A stretch of 5,229 nucleotides of DNA, from assembly GCA_031269645.1 (NCBI GenBank), contig JAISYW010000056.1:1-5229 (forward strand), read 5' to 3'. The notes below the pieces were generated by a model. The model made no database searches, was not told the origin of the DNA, and saw only the letters and a program-made list of their open reading frames with translations. How positions within the stretch are numbered: the stretch's first letter is position 1; every line of letters starts with the position of its first letter. Source of the stretch: Holosporaceae bacterium. Lineage in GTDB: Bacteria > Pseudomonadota > Alphaproteobacteria > UBA3830. This document shows, piece after piece, positions 1-5,229 of this stretch. A program made the position numbers and the translations under genes.

Positions 1-117
1 ATACGTGTTATGCGTCGCACAAGCATGTCTGCAATTATCGCGACCCATAACCAAGAACTTGCAAAAAAAATGGATCGGAAATATTTGATTTCCGCGGGAA
101 AATTGTTAGAAAAATGA
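1..117 (+). CDS. lolD: Lipoprotein-releasing ABC transporter ATP-binding protein LolD, C-terminal end (partial)
   Basis: This is the last 38 codons of a gene that begins before the window, read in frame 1 and ending at TGA 115-117. The visible peptide contains ATHNQELAKKMDRKY. The His in ATHN (codon 46-48) is the switch or H-loop histidine of ABC ATPases, and the following LAKKMDR is typical of LolD rather than of ABC ATPases in general. The family ends shortly after this region, so the C-terminus looks intact. LolD is the cytoplasmic ATPase of LolCDE, which extracts mature lipoproteins from the inner membrane for delivery to the outer membrane. The stop codon overlaps the dnaE start (ATGA), an arrangement that agrees with the lolD-dnaE order known from many Alphaproteobacteria. 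The Walker A, Walker B and signature motifs lie outside the window, so another ABC ATPase of the LolD/MacB/FtsE group cannot be fully excluded. Confidence 0.82.
   Translation: MRVMRRTSMSAIIATHNQELAKKMDRKYLISAGKLLEK
114..117 (+). other. lolD-dnaE ATGA stop/start overlap
   Basis: The dnaE start ATG (114-116) and the lolD stop TGA (115-117) share the four bases ATGA. The sequence just upstream is A-rich (gttagaaaa) and holds no strong Shine-Dalgarno element. Terminating lolD ribosomes therefore probably re-initiate on dnaE (inference). No promoter for dnaE is recognisable within the 113 bases ahead of it. Confidence 0.85.
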
Positions 118-3100
118 GCAAACTTTTTATTCATTTGCGATTACATTCTGCCTATTCGCTAACGGAAGGCGCCATAAAAATAGAAAAACTCGTCGAGCTT
201 TGCGAACAAAACAAAATGCCGGCCGTTGCTGTTACCGACACAAACAATCTATTTGGCGCCATCGAATTCTCTACAAAATGCGCAGAGCATGGAATCCAAC
301 CCATTATAGGATGCCAATTAAATGTAAAACATACGAAAAAAACAGACCGTCAAACTAGCGCGCTTTTATACGCAAAAAATAAAAATGGATATCAAAATTT
401 AATACAACTGGTTTCTAACGCTTATCTGAATTCAACTTCTGAAACATATCCAGAAATATCGCAAGATTTGCTTGCGCAATATTCGGACGACTTAATACTG
501 GCAACCGGAGGAATTTATGGCTCTTTGGGAGCATTATTGTTAGAAAACGATGTAGATGGAGCAAAAAATTATTTAAACTTTCTGAACAATTATTTCAAAA
601 ACAGATTATATATAGAATTATCAAGGCACAATAATGAGCAAGAAAACAGTATAGAGGAAAATGCGATCTCGCTTGCGTATGATTTGAACATTCCGCTACT
701 CGCCACAAACAACGTTTGTTATCCAAAGCCAGATGATTTTGATTCCCACGATGCTTTAATATGCATTGCGCAAGGAAAAACCATATATGATGTTGATCGG
801 CTAACATCTTCTCAGGAATTTTACTTTAAAAGTTCCGATGAAATGACCGGTTTATTCGAGAATCTTCCGGAAGCGGTCGCTAATACGGTAAATATTGCTC
901 AACGTTGCAATTTTATGCTAACCAAACGAAAGCCTTTACTACCGCAATTCAATCGTGAAAATCAGAAAACACAGGATGAAGAATTGAGACGTATGTCCGA
1001 AGAAGGTCTCAAAATAAAATTGCTAAAATTTGAAAATAACGAGAACTACGAATCGATTTATAAACAATATTTCGAAAGATTGAATTACGAACTAGAAATG
1101 ATTCAAAAAATGAAATTCAGCGGATATTTTTTAATAGTTGCGGATTATGTTCGCTGGGCAAAATCGAAAAATATTCCAGTAGGGCCAGGCCGAGGGTCTG
1201 GCGCCGGCTCTATAGTGGCTTGGTCGGTAAGCATTACCGACGTCGATCCAATCCGTTTTAAGTTGTTTTTTGAAAGATTTTTAAATCCTGATCGTATTTC
1301 TATGCCAGATTTCGATATCGACTTTTGCCAAGAAAAGCGAGATATGGTTATTGCGTATGTTCAAGAAAAATATGGACGTCAATGCGTCGCACAAATTATA
1401 ACTTTTGGAACATTACAAGCAAAGGCCGTCGTAAGAGATATAGGCCGCGTTTTAGCAATGCCATATGGATTCGTAGATAAGATATCCAAAATGATTCCTT
1501 TCCATCCGACAAATCCACTAACTCTGCAACAAGCCATCGATTCAGAGCAGCCATTGCGCAATCTCATAGATTCAGATCCTCAAGTACAAAATCTCATAAA
1601 AATTGCTTTGAGGCTTGAAGGATTGTATCGTCACGCTGGCGTACATGCCGCCGGCGTTGTTATTTCCAATAAAAATTTGCAAGACCTTGTTCCGCTTTAT
1701 AAAGATCCAAAATCAACTATGCCGGTAACTCAGTTTTCAATGAAATATATCGAAGATGCCGGATTGATAAAATTCGATTTTTTAGGATTAAAAACGCTTA
1801 CCGTTATTCAAAAGGTCTTGGGTCTTATAGAAATGCGCGGCGTTAATATTAAAATTCAAGAAATTCCGCTTGAAGATGAAAAAACATTCGAACTTTTGAG
1901 AAATGTAAATTGCGTCGGCGTATTTCAGATAGAAAGCAGTGGAATGAGGGAAGTCCTGAAGAAGTTAAAACCTGACCGGATTGAAGATTTAATTGCTTTG
2001 GTGGCTTTGTATAGACCTGGCCCAATGGACGATATTCCTAAATATATTGCGTGCAAGCATAAAATCGAGCCAATTACATATTTACACGAGAAGCTACAAC
2101 CAATTCTTGAAGAAACTTACGGTGTTATGGTTTATCAGGAGCAGGTCATGCAAATCGCCCAAGAAATCGGTGGGTATTCTTTAGGGCAAGCTGATATTTT
2201 ACGCCGCGCAATGGGTAAAAAAAATAAAAGAGAAATGCTATCTCAAGAAAAACGTTTTATTGAAGGAGCCATCGAACGAGATATTTCGCTGAATATCGCC
2301 AAACGTTTGTTTGAACAAATGAGTAAATTCGCTGGTTATGGATTTAACAAATCGCATTCTACTCCGTACGGATTGTTAACATATCAAACGGCGTTTTTAA
2401 AGGCGAATTACACGCTAGAATTTTTCGCGGCGATTATGACTCTTGATATGGCAAACACCGATAAATTACATGCCTATTATCAAGACGCGAAAAAAAATAA
2501 CATAAAAATCACTCCGCCTGAAATTAATCAATCCAAAAATGACTTCATCGTTGATTATTCGAATAACGCAATTAGATATAGTCTTTCTGCCATTAAAGGT
2601 AGTGGCGAGTTTGTGGTGAAAGAAATAGTAAAAGAAAGAGAAATTAATGGCCCCTACGAATCCATTTTTGATTTTGCTGAACGGTTATATCCTTTGAAGA
2701 TCTTAAATCGGCGTTTTCTTGAAAGTTTCATAAAAGCTGGAGTATTTGATAAATTACATACCAACAGAAGGCAATTATTTGAATCATTAGATCAAATTTT
2801 GTCGTTAAATTTTTCGAGCAATCAAGGTTCGTTATTCGAAAAATCGTATCCGCCGCTTGCCCAAGTTACTGAATGGCAGGAAATAAATAAACAACAGAAT
2901 GAATTTGACGCCGTTGGTTTTTATATCTCATCGCATCCGATGCAACAATACGAGCATATCTTGAAACGTCAAAAATTACTTACATTAACGGAGGCTAAGG
3001 AAAATCCAAAAGCAAAAGTCGCAGCAATCGTTAATAATATTTCATATAAAACTACAAAAACGCAAAGCAAATTTTGCATATTACAAGTATCTGATACGTC

Positions 3101-3533
3101 TGGAGAAGCGGAAATTTCTATATTTTCAGAAACGCTATCAAAATGTCAACATCTGCTGGAGGTTGGAAACTTCCTTTTGTTTAGAGTCAATTGTTATGCT
3201 TTTGAAGATCGTTTGAGGATGACGGCGGAAAAAATAGAGAAATTTGACGAGAATTATTCGCCAAATGATTCTGTTTGCGATGAAATCGCTCAACCAAAAA
3301 CCAAAGAAAGAATATTACAAATAAAAATTAGCGCCAAAGACGAGTTGATTTCCGTGAAAAATCTAATAGATAATTTTAAAACAGACGGAAATTTTTCAAT
3401 CGAATTTTTGCTTATGGACAACAAAAAAGTCATTTTGCCAGATAAATATTATTTGACTTCATACGATATACTCGATATAAGATATGCCGTTGGCGTCAAT
3501 AACGTAATAGAAATCGCAAAAGAGATAATATGA
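114..3533 (+). CDS. dnaE: DNA polymerase III subunit alpha, DnaE1 type (replicative polymerase)
   Basis: This 1139-residue protein, close to the 1160 of E. coli, is the catalytic alpha subunit of the replicase, extending DNA from dNTPs at the fork. Domains in order: PHP about 5-275; palm, thumb and fingers about 290-800; helix-hairpin-helix about 819-845 (AIKGSGE); OB fold about 965-1045; C-terminal domain about 1050-1139, which binds tau in the E. coli protein. The catalytic aspartates are visible: PDFDIDF gives D401 and D403, and KFDFLGLK gives D555, the same numbers as in E. coli. Other signatures are GPGRGSGAGS (357-366), YRPGPMDD (633-640) and GFNKSHS (743-749). QGSLF (904-908) fits the beta-clamp motif QxxLF. 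PHP metal ligands are degenerate (HLRLHS, TDTNN, ATNNVCY), so it probably lacks exonuclease activity and relies on a separate DnaQ. M1 is favoured because HLRLHS begins at residue 7. No frameshift or truncation is seen. Confidence 0.98.
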   Translation: MSKLFIHLRLHSAYSLTEGAIKIEKLVELCEQNKMPAVAVTDTNNLFGAIEFSTKCAEHGIQPIIGCQLNVKHTKKTDRQTSALLYAKNKNGYQNLIQLVSNAYLNSTSETYPEISQDLLAQYSDDLILATGGIYGSLGALLLENDVDGAKNYLNFLNNYFKNRLYIELSRHNNEQENSIEENAISLAYDLNIPLLATNNVCYPKPDDFDSHDALICIAQGKTIYDVDRLTSSQEFYFKSSDEMTGLFENLPEAVANTVNIAQRCNFMLTKRKPLLPQFNRENQKTQDEELRRMSEEGLKIKLLKFENNENYESIYKQYFERLNYELEMIQKMKFSGYFLIVADYVRWAKSKNIPVGPGRGSGAGSIVAWSVSITDVDPIRFKLFFERFLNPDRISMPDFDIDFCQEKRDMVIAYVQEKYGRQCVAQIITFGTLQAKAVVRDIGRVLAMPYGFVDKISKMIPFHPTNPLTLQQAIDSEQPLRNLIDSDPQVQNLIKIALRLEGLYRHAGVHAAGVVISNKNLQDLVPLYKDPKSTMPVTQFSMKYIEDAGLIKFDFLGLKTLTVIQKVLGLIEMRGVNIKIQEIPLEDEKTFELLRNVNCVGVFQIESSGMREVLKKLKPDRIEDLIALVALYRPGPMDDIPKYIACKHKIEPITYLHEKLQPILEETYGVMVYQEQVMQIAQEIGGYSLGQADILRRAMGKKNKREMLSQEKRFIEGAIERDISLNIAKRLFEQMSKFAGYGFNKSHSTPYGLLTYQTAFLKANYTLEFFAAIMTLDMANTDKLHAYYQDAKKNNIKITPPEINQSKNDFIVDYSNNAIRYSLSAIKGSGEFVVKEIVKEREINGPYESIFDFAERLYPLKILNRRFLESFIKAGVFDKLHTNRRQLFESLDQILSLNFSSNQGSLFEKSYPPLAQVTEWQEINKQQNEFDAVGFYISSHPMQQYEHILKRQKLLTLTEAKENPKAKVAAIVNNISYKTTKTQSKFCILQVSDTSGEAEISIFSETLSKCQHLLEVGNFLLFRVNCYAFEDRLRMTAEKIEKFDENYSPNDSVCDEIAQPKTKERILQIKISAKDELISVKNLIDNFKTDGNFSIEFLLMDNKKVILPDKYYLTSYDILDIRYAVGVNNVIEIAKEII
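3530..3533 (+). other. dnaE-yqaA ATGA stop/start overlap
   Basis: The membrane-protein start ATG (3530-3532) and the dnaE stop TGA (3531-3533) share ATGA, repeating the junction at 114-117. A weak purine-rich AGAG at 3521-3524 sits five bases before the ATG and could act as a Shine-Dalgarno element. Together these support translational coupling of the second gene to dnaE. Confidence 0.82.
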
Positions 3534-4111
3534 CAGAAAAAATATATGATTGGATGATGAAAAAAGCAGAAAGCAAAAACGCCGTTTGGTTATTGGCATT
3601 TATTTCTTTCATCGAGAGCTCTTTCTTTCCATTGCCTCCAGATCCTGTTTTGGCGGTTGTCGTAGCCAAAAAGAAAGATAAGGCTTTTTACTACGCCGGT
3701 ATATGTGCTTTGGCTTCTGTATTAGGCGGATTTTTAGGTTATTATATAGGATATGCTTTTTTCGAATTAATTGGATCCAAAATTTTGATCTTTTACGGCC
3801 AAACGGAAAAATTTAAAGATATTGTCGTTACCTTAAATAAGTGGGCGTTCTGGATCATATGCGTAAAAGGGGTCACTCCTATCCCTTACAAAATCGTGAC
3901 AATTGCTAGCGGCTTTGCAAAAATTGACTTATACACTTTCGCAAGCGCTTCCTTAATTACGCGAGCCTCAAGATTCGTCTTATTATCTCTCGTTTGCAGG
4001 AAGTTTGGCGTAGATATTTTGGAATTCATTGAAAAACATAAAAAAACCGCGCTATCTTTAATAATTGTTAGCGTTATTATAGGATTTTTGCTTGTAAAAC
4101 TCTTTATATAG
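3530..4111 (+). CDS. YqaA-type DedA/VTT (SNARE-associated) family integral membrane protein
   Basis: This 193-residue, strongly hydrophobic protein belongs to the DedA/VTT superfamily, inner-membrane proteins linked to membrane-potential homeostasis and, in some members, to lipid-carrier flipping. The substrate of this branch is not established. The diagnostic motifs are SFIESSFFPLPPD (26-38, with E29 and D38 in the first re-entrant region), GGFLGYYIGY (66-75), and KGVTPIPYKIVTIASG (113-128, the second re-entrant hairpin). ITRASRF (143-149) follows, with R145 and R148 possibly matching the essential arginines of DedA proteins. Hydrophobic stretches lie at about 18-46, 54-80, 105-128, 135-158 and 172-192. 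There is no cleavable signal peptide. The YDWMM N-terminus and overall length match alphaproteobacterial YqaA proteins. The start overlaps the dnaE stop by four bases, which implies co-expression. The symbol is left blank because the DedA paralogue name is uncertain. Confidence 0.9.
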   Translation: MTEKIYDWMMKKAESKNAVWLLAFISFIESSFFPLPPDPVLAVVVAKKKDKAFYYAGICALASVLGGFLGYYIGYAFFELIGSKILIFYGQTEKFKDIVVTLNKWAFWIICVKGVTPIPYKIVTIASGFAKIDLYTFASASLITRASRFVLLSLVCRKFGVDILEFIEKHKKTALSLIIVSVIIGFLLVKLFI

Positions 4112-4151
4112 GAAATTCCGCCGAGAAGGGCTTTGTAAAAGCATATAAATA
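4112..4151 (+). other. Short intergenic gap without clear terminator or promoter
   Basis: These 40 bases separate the DedA-like gene from the aminopeptidase gene. I see no hairpin followed by a T-run, so transcription probably continues through. A purine-rich GAGAAGGG lies at 4123-4130, but at 21 bases before the downstream ATG it is too far to be a normal Shine-Dalgarno site. A TATAAAT at 4144-4150 directly abuts the start region and is wrongly placed to be a -10 box for an mRNA with a leader. Confidence 0.6.
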
Positions 4152-5229
4152 ATGGTGAATGTCAATGAAATTTTGGATAAGCACGCTCTTCACGCGATAA
4201 TACATAAAAAATCCAGCAGTCATCCGAAAGAAAGCGATGAATCTAACGATATATTTCAATTGGTTGTTGGTTTTTCTCCGTCAGACGGTGTCGTTATTAT
4301 TTCTAAAAACAAATCAGCTATATTTGTGGACGGAAGATATTCGTTAGCTGCACGCCAAACAATTAATCAAAACCAATTTGAAATTCTTGATTTAAAGAGA
4401 AGTGAAATTATCAAATGGATAGCAAAAAACATACCGCCTATTCACAAAATAGCTTATGATCCAGTTTTTTATATGCACAGCGAAATAGAGTTTCTAAAAA
4501 ATGGACTTGGCGAATATGATTTTGCTCCAATAGATATCAAAGAATTTTTTGATGTTCCAGCTAAAAAACGAAATCTGAATATTCATTATATAAAAAATAG
4601 AAAAGCACCTGATGAAGGTAGATTATCTCTTATATGTGAAACGATCTCTAAAAATGAATTGAATGCCTATTTGGTATGCGAAGCCTGTACCATAGCTTGG
4701 TTATTTAACGTTCGCGATTTTGGAAGTAAATATACACCAATACCAGAACTTTATTTATTGATAACAAGCAATCATGATAAAATTCTTTACGTTAGTAAAG
4801 CGTATGAAATAAATCGCTCTGGTGATATAAAAACAGAGGAACAATTACATTCAGATTTGGCGCGGTTGCATCGAGTAGGAATTGATAAATCAGAAACTCC
4901 GTCTAGTATATGTCATAAAGATTTTATTCATTTGGATAATCCTTGTTTGTTAGCAAAATCCATTAAAAATACAGAAGAAATAAACGATATAAAAAAGGCG
5001 TCTCAAAAAGATTCTATTGCGATAATTAATTTTTTACATTGGATTTATAATAACGATCTTCCAGAAATATCAGAATTAGACGTTGTAAAAAAAATATTAT
5101 ACTTCAGAACATTGGATAGCGATTTTATTGGAGAAAGTTTCCAAACAATCGCAGCGGCAGACGATCATGCCGCCGTAGTTCACTATTCACCAAGCGAGAA
5201 AAATAGTAAAAAGATAGAAAATATCCTAC
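4152..5229 (+). CDS. Xaa-Pro aminopeptidase (aminopeptidase P, M24B, three-domain form), N-terminal part
   Basis: The frame is open from ATG 4152 to the window edge, giving 359 codons of a gene that continues beyond it. Aminopeptidase P removes an N-terminal residue preceding proline, using a two-metal pita-bread domain. First creatinase-like domain, about 1-135: VVGFSPSDG (38-46) matches the GFTGSAG signature and AIFVDGRYSL (56-65) the FVDGRY signature. Second domain, about 145-295: WLFNVR (183-188) matches WLLNIRG. The catalytic domain begins near 300: FQTIAAADDHAAVVHYSP (330-347) matches the F-TIS-GPNGA-HY region, and H344 aligns with the conserved active-site His (H395 of human XPNPEP1). 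The metal ligands (two Asp, His, two Glu) lie past the window. In-frame TAA at 4146-4148 limits the start to ATG 4152 or GTG 4155; neither has a good Shine-Dalgarno site. Several signatures are divergent, so catalytic competence is unproven. Confidence 0.9.
   Translation, partial: MVNVNEILDKHALHAIIHKKSSSHPKESDESNDIFQLVVGFSPSDGVVIISKNKSAIFVDGRYSLAARQTINQNQFEILDLKRSEIIKWIAKNIPPIHKIAYDPVFYMHSEIEFLKNGLGEYDFAPIDIKEFFDVPAKKRNLNIHYIKNRKAPDEGRLSLICETISKNELNAYLVCEACTIAWLFNVRDFGSKYTPIPELYLLITSNHDKILYVSKAYEINRSGDIKTEEQLHSDLARLHRVGIDKSETPSSICHKDFIHLDNPCLLAKSIKNTEEINDIKKASQKDSIAIINFLHWIYNNDLPEISELDVVKKILYFRTLDSDFIGESFQTIAAADDHAAVVHYSPSEKNSKKIENIL

Noticed and set aside
595..807. Reverse-strand open frame of 70 codons inside dnaE
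   Set aside because: It lies wholly within the well-supported PHP region of dnaE, has no recognisable motif, and is the kind of antisense shadow expected by chance.
10..1394. 13-base exact repeat ATGCGTCGCACAA at 10-22 and 1382-1394
   Set aside because: The copies fall in two unrelated genes and in different reading frames. A single 13-base match is plausible by chance in a window of this size, and the flanks do not match.
1379..1567. Reverse-strand open frame of 62 codons inside dnaE
   Set aside because: It is antisense to the conserved polymerase core and its translation shows no domain. Its sequence is constrained by the dnaE frame.
1993..2184. Forward out-of-frame open frame of 63 codons inside dnaE
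   Set aside because: It overlaps the conserved YRPGPMDD to GGYSLGQADILRRAMGKK region in another frame, and no independent start signal or family resemblance is seen.
4111..4119. Small palindrome GGAAATTCC at the end of the DedA-like gene
   Set aside because: It is too short to form a stable terminator stem and no T-run follows, so it is most likely chance.
4144..4150. TATAAAT as a -10 promoter element for the aminopeptidase gene
   Set aside because: Transcription would begin inside the coding sequence, after the ATG, and no convincing -35 element is spaced correctly upstream.
1..5229. Reassigned TGA codon, as in some highly reduced alphaproteobacterial symbionts
   Set aside because: TGA ends lolD and dnaE exactly at their expected C-termini, while tryptophans in all the genes use TGG.
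1..5229. A novel defence, mobile or regulatory system
   Set aside because: Every long stretch is explained by housekeeping genes in one orientation. No repeats, integrase, toxin-antitoxin pair or unexplained intergenic region over 40 bases is present.

Overview
The window carries four protein-coding genes, all on the + strand, and is almost wholly coding. In order they are the last 38 codons of an ABC-transporter ATPase (LolD-like), a complete replicative DNA polymerase III alpha subunit (dnaE), a complete DedA/VTT-family membrane protein of the YqaA type, and the first 359 codons of a long-form Xaa-Pro aminopeptidase (aminopeptidase P) that runs off the right edge.

The composition is clearly AT-rich by eye, with A/T-ending codons and many poly-A lysine tracts. 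TGG is used for tryptophan and TGA ends two of the genes, so the standard bacterial code applies. From general knowledge, a lolD-dnaE adjacency (often proS-lolC/E-lolD-dnaE) is typical of Alphaproteobacteria. The YqaA protein also has the alphaproteobacterial flavour (YDW near the N-terminus, ESSFFPLPPD, TPIPYK). Together with the AT bias this suggests a low-GC alphaproteobacterium, perhaps a host-associated one of the Rickettsiales/Holosporales kind. The lineage is inferred and was not tested by any search.

Layout: 1-117 lolD 3' end; 114-3533 dnaE; 3530-4111 yqaA/dedA-like; 4112-4151 a 40-base gap with no recognisable terminator; 4152-5229 pepP-like, open at the window end. The first two junctions are both 4-base ATGA overlaps, so lolD, dnaE and yqaA look like one translationally coupled operon. 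The aminopeptidase follows closely enough to be on the same transcript, but its start has no good Shine-Dalgarno sequence.

Functionally the genes are unrelated housekeeping functions: lipoprotein export, chromosome replication, membrane homeostasis and peptide turnover. I see no mobile element, CRISPR array, RNA gene, defence system or other undescribed system. The points worth a second look are modest: the double overlap around dnaE, the degenerate PHP domain and putative clamp-binding motif of DnaE, several 8-A tracts, and divergent signature motifs in the aminopeptidase.
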